Assembly: GCF_964275005.1 (NCBI RefSeq)
Contig: NC_092702.1
Location: 1,341,501-1,405,500 of the forward strand
DNA: 64,000 nucleotides
Reading direction: 5' to 3'
DNA from: Diadema setosum
Lineage: Eukaryota; Echinodermata; Echinoidea; Diadematoida; Diadematidae
The notes beneath the pieces were generated by a model. That model made no database searches and was not told where the DNA came from. It saw only the letters and a list, made by a program, of their open reading frames with translations. Of this stretch, positions 14,201 through 24,100 are shown in pieces. Within the stretch, counting starts at the first letter, position 1; every line of letters starts with the position of its first letter. Position numbers and translations under genes: made by a program.

Positions 14201-15170
14201 TACTGAAAATCTTTCATTATCATTTATATCGTCTTCTTAGGTGCACAATAGACAAGGCAGCTTCTGACTAATGTTGTTTGAGACATTGTTCATGCCTGTT
14301 TTATTGATCTCGACTAGTTCATCTGTTAGTTGTAATTGGAAGATATTGATGTGGGCAGTGGATATTTATTTTTTATTCCATCATTTCTTTCTTCAAGAAA
14401 TCAACAAACTAAGATTGTCAGGCCCTTTATCATTTTGTATCTATCAAGAAACATATGCATTATGATATGTAAATAACATCGGATTGACACTCACAGTGGT
14501 ACACGGAGATTAAAAGATGTTGTTGACAAGGAACAAGATGAGAAACAGGGGAGAGGAAAAAGAGCTACACTTCCAGACGTACTGATCTTGGGGATGTAGA
14601 CTGTAGGGAGAACAGAGAATGTTAGAGAATTTCAAACTTTGTTTATAAGTGAATGAATAGATATGCAGTACCCACTGCTGTAAGGATTAGAACCAGCACT
14701 GAATGTCGAGCTGGAGCTCAGAAGTCTAGTGGATACGACACCTGTCTACTAATCAGGAGATTGTTGGTTCGAGTCGCGAGTATGTATGCTCATGATTTTT
14801 TTATCATGGCTACCATTAAAACACTGAATAATTGATGCTTGTTTGCATCAATGATGGGAGGTTTGTCAATCACTTGCATCTTTCAATTTTGTTGGAAGAT
14901 CTGTCCAATAAAAGTGGAACATTTAGCTGAAGATTCATACTGATAAATAATGAATATGATAAATGTTATCTGGTGTTGATAATGTAAATACACATTGTTT
15001 GCCTACTGCAGGGAGAGTTTGCAAAGTGGCTGCTATCAGACAGCCCAGACCAGAGACCGGACAGCAATGAGATTGACACCAGTGATATCTGCAGTCAGCT
15101 GTATGAAGATTACGTGCCTCCCTCGATACACACCACGAGGCACCGGGGGCTGTCTAACTCATCCAGGTAG
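534..15170 (+). CDS. EIF2AK3: PERK (eIF2-alpha kinase 3), 5'-partial, 14 exons
   Basis: ER-membrane kinase that senses unfolded protein in the lumen and phosphorylates eIF2-alpha to slow translation (family knowledge). Exons read from splice sites and frame: 534-731, 1856-1986, 2923-3151, 3710-3860, 4548-4811, 6187-6322, 6992-7204, 7795-7917, 8787-8933, 9510-10524, 11683-11853, 13324-13425, 14079-14141, 15012-15170; all phases agree, giving 1033 residues and a TAG stop. Seen: lumenal beta-propeller ([13 protein letters not shown], then RWNFSVG), a membrane segment near residues 374-395 just after WTWWREI, glycine loop GKGGFGIVF, lysine in YAVKRI, a ~290-residue acidic insert (about 530-815), IHRDLK, VGDFGL and [10 protein letters not shown]. 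Human PERK is 1116 residues; roughly the first 140, with the signal peptide, lie left of the window. A 36 bp triplication sits on the donor of the exon ending at 7917. Identity is very secure; single exon edges could be off by a few bases. Confidence 0.97.
2040..2463. mobile_element. Non-autonomous DNA transposon with GGGTGCGTTYGAGCGCTC ends
   Basis: About 424 bp in a PERK intron. Left end GGGTGCGTTCGAGCGCTC and right end GAGCGCTCAAACGCACCC are near-perfect inverted repeats. The interior is rich in imperfect ACCGTACCGTACC-type repeats and carries no protein frame. A flanking TGA on both sides may be a 3 bp target duplication. The superfamily cannot be fixed from the ends alone. Confidence 0.75.
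2478..2825 (+). mobile_element. Partial foldback element (TTAAAGGACAAGTTCACC family)
   Basis: Left arm and middle of the element seen complete at 26337-26909: shared blocks include GTAGAACACATCAGTG, then GAAAATCAGACAATCTG, then the TATTCCCTCTACTTTCTGAAAG stretch. The right arm is missing. It lies in the PERK intron before the exon at 2923, immediately next to the element ending at 2463. Confidence 0.7.
4951..6058 (+). mobile_element. Partial foldback element, interrupted by piggyBac-like insert
   Basis: The sequence left of 4979 (CCAGATATATGTTGATTAA) continues after 5752 with GTGAATGCAGCAATATTAG and the rest of the left arm and middle of the TTAAAGGACAAG element. Removing the insert restores the order of the complete copy at 26337-26909, so the foldback copy is older than the piggyBac-like insertion. 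Confidence 0.7.
4980..5751. mobile_element. piggyBac-like non-autonomous element with TTAA target site
   Basis: A 772 bp element flanked on both sides by TTAA (4976-4979 and 5752-5755). Ends are the perfect inverted repeat CCCTATTCTAACTGGG / CCCAGTTAGAATAGGG. TTAA duplication plus ends starting CCC is the piggyBac pattern (established knowledge). Subterminal G and C runs flank a TCAATTTGACCCC motif present in inverted orientation. There is no transposase frame. It is inserted inside a partial copy of the TTAAAGGACAAG foldback element in a PERK intron. Confidence 0.85.
7895..8002 (+). repeat. 36 bp tandem triplication across a PERK splice donor
   Basis: Three identical 36 bp units at 7895-7930, 7931-7966 and 7967-8002. 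Each holds the last coding bases of the kinase N-lobe exon (encoding KRITLPNR), the donor AATAG|gtgagg, and 11 intron bases ending TTTCAGT. Reading through the first donor hits an in-frame TGA at once, so only the first donor keeps the PERK frame. Confidence 0.95.
8023..8208 (+). mobile_element. pogo/Tigger-like MITE, copy 1
   Basis: Starts CAGTGGACTCCCATTATAAC and ends GTTATAATGGGAGTGCACTG; the two ends are inverted repeats and the left flank is TA. Family consensus across the window is CAGTGSACTCCCGTTATAAC with TA target sites, which fits the pogo/Tigger branch of Tc1/mariner. It lies in a PERK intron and has no coding capacity. Confidence 0.85.
8219..8303 (+). repeat. (GT)n microsatellite
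   Basis: Nearly pure GT for about 60 bases, then interrupted GT/GC. It produces spurious Cys/Val and Thr/His frames on the two strands. Confidence 0.95.
8425..8540 (+). mobile_element. SINE tail fragment (same family as 42641-42820)
   Basis: Shares the tail of the tRNA-derived SINE: a TATTATGACTATCACTCAAA block, then ATTTATGTCGATGAAGGGCA and CAGTTGCA. The tRNA-like head is missing. It is intronic in PERK. Confidence 0.6.
11392..11540 (+). mobile_element. Short MITE with CAGTCAACCTTGC ends and TA target site
   Basis: A 149 bp element in a PERK intron. Left end CAGTCAACCTTGCCCAAGTC and right end GCAAGGTTGACTG are inverted repeats, with TA on both flanks. Probably another Tc1/mariner-pogo type MITE. 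A truncated copy begins at about 46832. Confidence 0.8.
12414..12626. mobile_element. MITE-like element with TACTGTAAAA ends
   Basis: About 213 bp, bounded by TACTGTAAAATGAGG on the left and CATGTTTTACAGTATA on the right (inverted repeats). The interior has TTTCGTGAATTTCGCGAGAG-type sequence. A related right-end fragment (GGCTCC ... TTTACAGTAT) occurs at about 58370-58430. Located in a PERK intron. Confidence 0.6.
13866..14050 (-). mobile_element. pogo/Tigger-like MITE, copy 2
   Basis: Starts CAGTGCACTCTTGTTATAAC and ends TTATAATGGGAGTCCACTG, with TA on both flanks. Its orientation is opposite to copy 1. It sits in the PERK intron just before the exon at 14079, about 28 bases from the acceptor. 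Confidence 0.85.
14709..14897 (+). mobile_element. tRNA-derived SINE in last PERK intron
   Basis: The head is tRNA-like with a B-box-type GGTTCGAGTCG at 14766-14776 preceded by AGTCTAGTGGATACGAC; the tail (TTTATCATGGCTACCATTAA, then TGCATCAATGATGGGAGG) matches the SINE at 42641. It is diverged, and no functional tRNA is implied. Confidence 0.7.
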
Positions 15171-18100
15171 CAAGACTCTAGGAGAGATCACCTGATGTGT
15201 GCGCTTGCCAAGCTGTTGGAACCAGGCCACCTTCTTGGAACTCCAAGACTGATGTGCTCATTGCAGAATATATCATCATTGTGTAAACGGTGGCACAACT
15301 GGTAGAATTTCATTAGATCTGAGTGTTCAGGATGTACAGGGATTGATACCAATTGATGGTCATGTTAGTGTGTAATTTCCATTTTCTTTTTTGTAATTGG
15401 GATGGAAGTGAGAAAAGAGTATCTGCTGTAGAATAGTTACAGAGCAATCCATTCGTTAAGAATCAAGGTTTTAGATGGAGGGTAATCAGATTGTTATATT
15501 TGATGGAAATTTTCCTTTTAATTTTATGTATTGACACATGATGGCTGTGAATGAAATAGAACACATATCCATGGAATTATGACAAACATATGTATGATTG
15601 GACTACAAGGACATTTTTTCTGATTCATTTATGAATCTATGGCTGCCACCACTTAAATTCATATATATAGGTTTTATACTGTGTGCCAGAACACAGAACA
15701 GAGATGCTACCTATCGTACAAGAAGACTGCAAAAGCTTTGTTTTCATTTTCTGGCATTCATTGTATTATATCTGTGCTAAAATATGCAAAGTGCAATGAG
15801 AAGTAGTGTGTTTTGGCTTTGCACTGCATGGTCTTTATGTACTTGACACTAGTTTTGATAAGGAAAATGTGGCTCATGGGGTCCAAGTTTTGTGTGTTTT
15901 TTTGTAATTTTAATTGAAAGAAAGAAATATTTAAGGTACACATGTAGCTAGCTGATTATAACCTGACAAGTATTACTCTGATCTGCCAATTTATACACTG
16001 TCCATCATTAAATTAAGCTTGAAGCACCTCCCAGTTAGCTACTGGTTGTAAATTCAGTATTGGTCAAAGCACTGGCCACATTATTACACAATCTCTGTAC
16101 AAATTCAAAGAAATACTGGGCACCCAGTAATGCCATATAGTTGCCTCTGTACAACAGAAATAGAAATACAGTGTTTGAAACTTGAACCATCATGTGTGCA
16201 CAGAAGTCATTTGTTAGCTGGCAGGGGTGATACAATAATAAATGCAGCTATGGACTATTGCCAAAATAAAGAGAACTTAATCATCAAGAAAGAAAGAATA
16301 AATAGAGCTGTAGTAGTTATAATAAGCCCATTCAGATATATAGAAAAAAAAATGAAGTTTGAATCTTCATAAAGAATATGAATATTCTAACCTGTATTAA
16401 GTACTTAAGATTAAAGTCAGTCTATATCTCAGTCATTGGGATTTTTTGTTTGGTCCACACGTCAAAAACTAGATGTTTGGGTTACAATTCAAACATCACT
16501 GCACGCCATGATCCAGTGGTATCTTTGCCATATGTATGAATGGACTTGTGATCTTTTGTCATCTGTGTCAACAACATTCCTTGTTAAAAATTAATGTTGC
16601 CAGGATCGACAGAATGTATTCAAATAAAAAACATTGCTGATAAGTGGCAATTGAGGTCATTTACTGTTCTATACAAGACATTCCATTGAACCAAACTTTT
16701 CACATTGGAATGCAAGTATCTGTTTTTCCTTAAAAAGGGACCATCATTTGATGAGAACAGTAAGGTTGTTAATGCTGCACAAAGTCCATGGAGCTTGCAC
16801 CCTTTTTCTTCTCAAGTCATGATATCACCAAGCATAGAGTGCAATGTTGTAGATAGCCATTTTTAAGTCTGAGTGATCCACCTGTAAATAAACACTTTTT
16901 TATGTTCTTTTTTTTTTCCTATTCATGTGATATAGTAAATCTGTTTTTAACCGTGGACATGTTGATCAGTCTCGGTCTTTTGACTTTCACACACCACACA
17001 AGATAGATACGCACATTGATTTGATAACTTCTTGTGAAATGTTTGGAAATGTGGAATGTTTGATGACATGCCTGTTTGAAGTATAGTACGGTATATGCCT
17101 TTTTCTTCTTCACTTTGGCATTGATGTTTAAGTCCAGTGACTAAACGTGTCTGCTTTAATAGGTAGCATGTGCTTTTACTGGTTCATCTACACTGTCTCT
17201 GATAGTAATTGTGGAATGTACAATGTTTCTTGACCATGCTGCAAAAAAAGTCTCATTTATGGAGAAACTCTACTCGATGTTCCAAGTTTATGATTAATGA
17301 ATAGAATGAAATTAAAATAGTAAAACTTTTACCGACTTCTGACCACAACAGCTATGAAATGTTTGAATTTCAGATGTTCTCACTTTGGTGTCATTCCCAG
17401 GTGCATACAGTATGTACCCATAGATTAGATAGTTGATAATGTCATAGTATTAAAAATATAGCCATTGGCTTGTACACAGATCTTCACCAAGAATTCCTCC
17501 GATTTAACTTCAAAGAGAAATTAAATTGCACCATCACATCAACTCCTTCCAGAGTTCATTCATAGCCTGGAAAAGTGATTCCCATTGTAACATGCATAGG
17601 GCCAAACATGTACCACCACGAAACTAAAATTGCCTGTGATGTTGAAAGTTAAACAGCAGACAAATATGTGTAAGTAGTAGTGGGAGACGCTCCTTTGTTA
17701 TGATCAAGAATCAAAAGTTCTTAAACCTTTCTGCACATGTTGAAGATTGCCTGGTATGTGTGGTGTACAGAAAATAGTGCTGGCACAGACTCTTGGGTTT
17801 ATTTAGGCATGTAAATTATGATGGAATGGCCAGAGTGTTCCTGATAAATGTCATTATTTACACCTTGTGTGCTTGAAAAAAGTCAATGTTTTTATAAGCT
17901 AAAAGCTATCAAGTGCTTGATGTGAATGGAAAGATCACAAAATGTCAAAAGATAAATTCAATACCATGAGATGTGTTTTATTGCTACTTTGATGCATTTT
18001 GTGTGTTGTTTAAGTGCTCATGCAGTGTTTCCCATGCTTCACATTACAAAGAAAACATTTGAAGTAAAAGTATGACTTAAAGACATTTTTAAACAGTTTG

Positions 18101-18786
18101 TATGTGGTCTTCCTGGCATGTACATCAGTACTGTTGACATATTTTTCTATGGCTTTGAAAATTATATTTATCTAACAGTGTACAGCCCGTTATTTTGTGA
18201 GGAAAAGACAAAGATGCTTTATTGTCCCAGATAATCAGTGTGACATTTTTGTACAGTAATCATTAGCCACAAGCACTGCTATGTCACCATGCATGTATAC
18301 ATAGTACATAACATGGTGTCAACTCCTAGACAAAGTTCATATAAACGTATCGTGTACCTACCAGTGGGGATTTAGCCAGCCAGTTTGAGTGTGTGATGTG
18401 GTATTTCTTGTTGTTATTTTGTGTTTGTGTGTGTGTGTGAAAGTGACTTAAGAGTTGTGATTGATGGAAGAAATTTTAATTCAAACTGCATCTTGATCAG
18501 TGCAGTCATCTGATGAAGGGATCTAAACATATGTAAAGAGATCTGTTGTATTTCCCAAAACTTATGTGTCAAATGTACATGTAGAAGAAATGCTTAAGGT
18601 GTACCGTGGCTCAATAAATAAGCTGCTTCGTGGTATGAAGCTGCTGTTAATATCATATCTTGCATATTTGAGTATGTTTGATTAGGGGTTCATATTCACC
18701 AGCATTTTATGGTTTGGGCAAACCAGTCTGCAACTGGATGAACATATAACATGATAGTGACTCATATGTTACACTTAACCATGGAA
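15171..18786 (+). other. PERK 3' UTR and convergent intergenic region
   Basis: No coding sequence is visible. Candidate poly(A) signals for PERK on the plus strand are at about 16623, 16884 and 18613 (the last as CAATAAATAAG). The opposite-strand gene probably ends near 18795, where TTTATT on the plus strand reads AATAAA on the minus strand. The two transcripts would therefore end within about 200 bp of each other. Confidence 0.5.
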
Positions 18787-19329
18787 GAACATTTTTATTG
18801 AAACAAAGAGTAATACATAAGATACCAAACAAAGCAATATGTTTAGCACAAACATTCCATATTTAGCACAATGCAAACAACTGTGACCACTTATCTACGA
18901 AGTGTACAGACATGTGATTTTAAAGGGAAGGAGTACTAATAAATCTGGATTCAAAAATTTGGAAATGCACTACACGAGGAGCAAACGGTGCAGTCGTGCT
19001 GCACAAAAACAAAAACAAATGTCAGATTGAAAGCATGCATTCTTCTTTATGGATGATCGAAACATTCTACACAATCCCTCCTCTGCAAGTTATGTACATA
19101 TTTTAACAATTTGCATTTACATGGGAATAGATTGTGATGGCACACATTACTGTACAGAAAGTATCTGGCCTCCCTATACTCCTTAAAGAAGTTGAATATC
19201 TACTTAGCACTCTATGACAGACTTGTCTATACTGTGGAAATATGTTTGCAAATATACCACATACATTGTATGACCCTAATGAACAGCTTATTCCAAAGCT
19301 TTTACAAATACAATGTACATGACTCAATA

Positions 19330-19498
19330 CAGTGGACTCCCGTTATAACGAAGTCCTCGGGACCGGCAGTTTTCTTTCGTTATATCGGAATTTCGTTATA
19401 ACCAAACAAATAAACAATAGAAATACATAGAGTGGATGACATTGCAGCCCAAATTTTTACTTCGTTATAACCGTGTTCGTTATAACGGGAGTGCACTG
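19330..19498 (+). mobile_element. pogo/Tigger-like MITE, copy 3
   Basis: 169 bp, CAGTGGACTCCCGTTATAAC to TAACGGGAGTGCACTG, flanked by TA on each side. This is one of the best preserved copies. It lies in the probable 3' UTR or downstream region of the minus-strand small gene. Confidence 0.9.
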
Positions 19499-20360
19499 TA
19501 TTGACTTTATGCTACCACAGATGTCACAAGCATTGCACCTGTTCTTGTTTTGGTCAGAATGATAAGATACACATCATACATTCATACAAAATTGTGACAT
19601 TGCACGACAGACTGAAGTTTAATAGTTCATTAATGAAAAGTACAAGAATGTAATAGTGCAGTCATGAGCATGTGTAATTTGTATGGTAGAAAAGGAAATA
19701 CTAGTAATATGTGGCAGTGAAAAAATTGAGCTAACTTGTACTATGTATGACACCTATTCGAGTAATATCAGTTCAATGCAATATTTGAGTTTTGAATCCC
19801 AAACTTTATACCAACTAAATATCTCTCTTGTCTCTGGGATAGTAGTTGTAGAAATCTTGGGAGTCGGCAACCTCTTACGTTCGTTAGGTGCCAAAGTTTA
19901 CAATAGCTTAGAAGTACGAAGTAAACATTAAACTATTTGAAGACAGGTGTTTAGCCTTTTCCACTTCTATTTCAAATAATTTGTTCAAGCGGTACCTTCA
20001 TTTCAGAGAAATTCAATAGCTTGCAGCAGTCAAAGTCAAAGCTGATTACTTTTAGTTTTCCAAATGACATGTACCTATAAATGACAAGACTTGCCATGTA
20101 TAGTATGGAGCTACGAATGGCAACCTGCAATACATAACAAATGTTCACATCAACTCAAGAGCCAAATGACGACAACTATGAAAGTACATCGTAATATCTA
20201 ATGAAGAAAATAATAACACAATGATAATACTAACAATGAAAGTCAGCTTTCAAAGTTTGTTGATGGTGGTTTGTCAGCAGGATTTCCCTGCTGCAAATTG
20301 ACTTTGTTCAAAACCTGTCACATTGTACACGTGAACCCCCACGTAATGCTAATGCAGCTC

Positions 20361-20753
20361 TTTAAAGGGACTGTACAGTACTGGCTGAGGTGGGGATTCA
20401 TGTTTTGCACATTCCTAAGTGCGATAATGAAAAGCTTCTTATGAAATATGAAAGAGCATGTAATTTTAAGAAGGATTCAACGTTTATTTGATGAAAATTG
20501 GTTGTCAAATGGTTGAGATATCCAAAAAAGTGCTAATAATAAAAGGCGACATGCCACAACTTTATTAGGATCTCTTTGTTTCACCTTGTTTTTGGATATC
20601 TCAGCCATTTCAAAACCGATTTTCATCGAATAAACTTTTGATACCCCTTAGAACTGCATGCTCTTTGACATCTCATAGGATGGTCTCTGAATATCTCGCA
20701 AATTGTTGAAAGCTAAATCCTCACCTAGACCAGACCTGTACACACCCTTTAAA
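20361..20753. mobile_element. Foldback MITE with TTTAAAGGG ends
   Basis: Ends TTTAAAGGGACTGTACAG and CTGTACACACCCTTTAAA are inverted repeats, extended by GGTGRGG / CCTCACC. The interior is also palindromic: TTGATGAAAATTGGTTG and GGTTGAGATATCC are matched in reverse by GGATATCTCAGCC and CCGATTTTCATCGAA. The whole 393 bp could form one long hairpin. Confidence 0.8.
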
Positions 20754-21122
20754 TTGTCAAATCGACATTCTGACGAAGTTACTGAAACTGACTTTTGCTC
20801 AGCAAGCCAATGCTTCAAAGTGCCTAATGATGGTTGAAATTTCAAACAGCTTGTGGCAGAGTGGTAAGGAAAACAATGGACACCATCTTAAAGGCTGAAT
20901 AAACACCAGGGAATATGTGATCACAATTGAATCATTACTTTAACACAGCTCTGCTGATAAAATCTGCTTCAAACACGAGATCTGAAAAATATCCATTATC
21001 TAGTTACGTGTATATTGGACATAGATATGCCTATTATACTATGTACAAATTATGGCCAAAATATAGCTGTGCAATTGAGATTGTAAGGATTTTTTGCACT
21101 TGTGTATCAAGTGGCATGTTTC

Positions 21123-24100
21123 TCATGGAGTACCATCTGCTGTGACAGAATCAGTTAAAGTTGCCTCACACTTCTCGCAGGACAGCTTGGTTGCTCTCAA
21201 CTGCTGGACAAGCTTTGGGTCAAATTGTGTCGCTAGGTCAACCTGGAGAAGCTGGCAACGCACTGGGATAAAACAAAACACATTTTGTAGACTTTTGTTC
21301 TCGACATACTTATCATTATAGCAGCACATTATAGCAAAAACAAACAGCCAAACATGGTGACACTTTCAGAGATTACACTATGTCTGTTACCTCTTCAGCA
21401 TTTCCACAAGGTTCATCTCTGGTATCAACTCAAGCAGCTGACTAGACAAATACTGTACATAAAATTTAATCCATATCACACACACACAGTAAGCTATTGA
21501 CTTCTAACCTTTAGATGTTTGCTTGTTCAGTTAAATATCTTCAGATGTCATTGTACATTGAATTGTAATTATCATGTTTTAGTTCATGTCTTAAATATCA
21601 GATTTACGATGCACATGTAATGGAAACAAAATGCACATCCCATTTTATGAACTCATATTACATTCCTGACTTTGTGATCAGTTCCTAATGGTCTCAAATT
21701 GTCACATCCGTACTTTGTTTATTTATGTTCATTTCACATGCATGTGAAACCGTCAATCTCACAAGACTGACTATACAAAACCACCTGAAGCTTTGACAGG
21801 CCTTTACTTTATATGTTGTATATGAAAATCAATTCACTTTGAATCAATTAACCTGTAGCAGAAAATGAGGTGGCAAAAATAACTTAGTCTCCAGCTACTT
21901 GAATATAGGAAGAAACAGCACACATTCCTTGAGTGGAGATGTTTAAATCATATCAACGAATCTTCCCCTATAAATGCTCACTCACAGATATCAGCCATCA
22001 GTTGCTGTTTGACTGAATCCAGCTGAGATGAAAGCCTCTCAAGGCTCTCCATCTCCTTCTGGTAATCAAAGACGCTATCTCCAACCAGAGAAACGGAAGG
22101 CGTGTAGCTTGCACCTGTGCTGGCCATACACTGAATAGTGTGTGAAGGAGGTCAAAACAAAGGTTTAGGTTTATCACACAGTTACTAGTCAATCCAACTG
22201 GCAATGAGGAATGCATAAGAGATCATGAAAACTTTGAACAGCTGTACAGTTTGCAGGGTATGATTACATAGTTTTGGTATATCATTAATGGATGTGCAAG
22301 CTTTAATCTTACGGAATTGCAAGCATTTCTAACAGTACAACTTGCATTTCTTGTTGATATTGTTCAATGTGTCTTGCATTTATTGATCACAATACATTGT
22401 GACCACCAAAAACATTCTGTTTCATCAATTACAAAACACACTCACGAAAACACACACATAAACAAATCATGTCCCTGTAGACACTTGCTTCCATACTATG
22501 TACAGTACATATACAAACAAGTCTACTTCATTTCATATTTGGCACAGTTGAAGTTTGTTCATATCTGTCCAACACAGATCTTCATTGAACCTGCGCTTTC
22601 ACTGTATTCACAAAATGATGAACATAGAAATAGGAGAAACACCAGAGATCCACTGCACCTGCCTACACTGACACACCAAGGTATCATCCCAAATGCTGAT
22701 CATGATTCATCCAAGCTACCATCATTAGTTAAGTCAAAAAAAAAGAAAAAAAAAAAGAGCACAAGAAACTGGTATACCAAGACAAAGTTCCTGTCCTTTG
22801 AAGAAAAACACTCATTATATCATTTTTACATCTGGGGTAGATATGAACAAAGTCTGTAGATCTACATTTCAACCTCGGTACTATAAATCATGAAATCCAT
22901 GTCAAATATCAGAACTTAGGGTGATATACATTTTGATGATGGTATCTGAATCACTCTGTGTAATTGTAGCAATTATTGGTTTATGTCAAACAGTGTTCAC
23001 TTGTGACGTTTGGTGTACATTTTTCTTTAACTCGACAGATACAGATTCATGAATATTCAAAGTCACCTGTGGGGGCTGGGATCTTGATGGTGCACCGTCC
23101 ACTGTAAGTGGAAACCTGAGCATAAAGTGAAGAATCAATAAAACAGACATTTTTTTTTTTTTTTTATTTTGCCTTTAGAACCCTTAATGATTAGGCCTAC
23201 TGTCCACTGCAAGCAGATTGAAAATGAATGACTAAAATGAGAACCAACTAGACAGAAGTGACTGTACTTATCTAAAATGTTTTGTCTCATCTGGTTGAAT
23301 TCTGAGGCATGAATGTCAGCTTTAATTCTTGATTTTAGTCTCCAGTAACCAGTGGATGTGCCTAAACAAAAGTTCACACTGACAATTAAAGACTGTATGA
23401 ATTTTTGCAAAATTGTTCTGTGCTTGTCAGCGTGACGTTAGATCCACCTATACAATTCAAGACAGGAATTCTAGAGCCAGTAGAGGTCATAGTTTGCAGT
23501 CAAGAGTATTCTCAGCAGACCTTATTAGTTACAGTGCAAAAAGTGGATATTTCATGCTCTGCTGAGTAAGAATATCCCCCCCCCCCCCCAGTGGAATCAA
23601 GACATTACATAGTCATAGATCTTTATATTACATGCAAAAGTGTTTGCATGCTTTTGTTTCTGCAATAGTTTCTGGTCTTGCGAAATGCTAAAAAATTTCC
23701 AAACTGTAAAAATTCTACTAGATCTAAAATAGTATAGAGCCCTCTACCACTCTAGTAGATTCTAGATCTAGAGCCTATCACTTGTTGCTACACAAAAGTC
23801 ATCTTGATTTGCTTTTTATAGATAGGGTAGAGTCTATCTATCAACTGAAACCAAAATGTCTGAAAAACTGAATTCTGCTACCAGATAGCACTAACGTTAG
23901 ACACCTGTCTATGGTCTTAAAGGACAAGTTCACCTTCATATACATGTGGATTGAGTGAATGCAACAATATTAGTAGAACACATCAGAGAAAGTTTGGGGA
24001 AAATCGGACAATCTGTTCAAAAGTTATGAATTTTTAAAGTATCTGCAAACTCACTGCTGGATGAGAAGACTACCACAGTGTATGATATCATATGCGTACG

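Larger units (their letters stand above)
18787..21122 (-). other. Probable long 3' UTR of the small coiled-coil gene
   Basis: No other gene is visible between the stop at 21123 and the minus-strand AATAAA near 18795. The stretch contains pogo/Tigger-like copy 3 and the foldback MITE at 20361. Whether all of it is transcribed cannot be told from sequence. Confidence 0.4.

Noticed and set aside
22317-22859. 180-codon plus-strand open frame
   Set aside because: It lies antisense in an intron of the small minus-strand gene, has random-looking composition with a Lys run from an A tract, and shows no domain. Length alone is slightly notable, but a frame this long is not very surprising in 64 kb.
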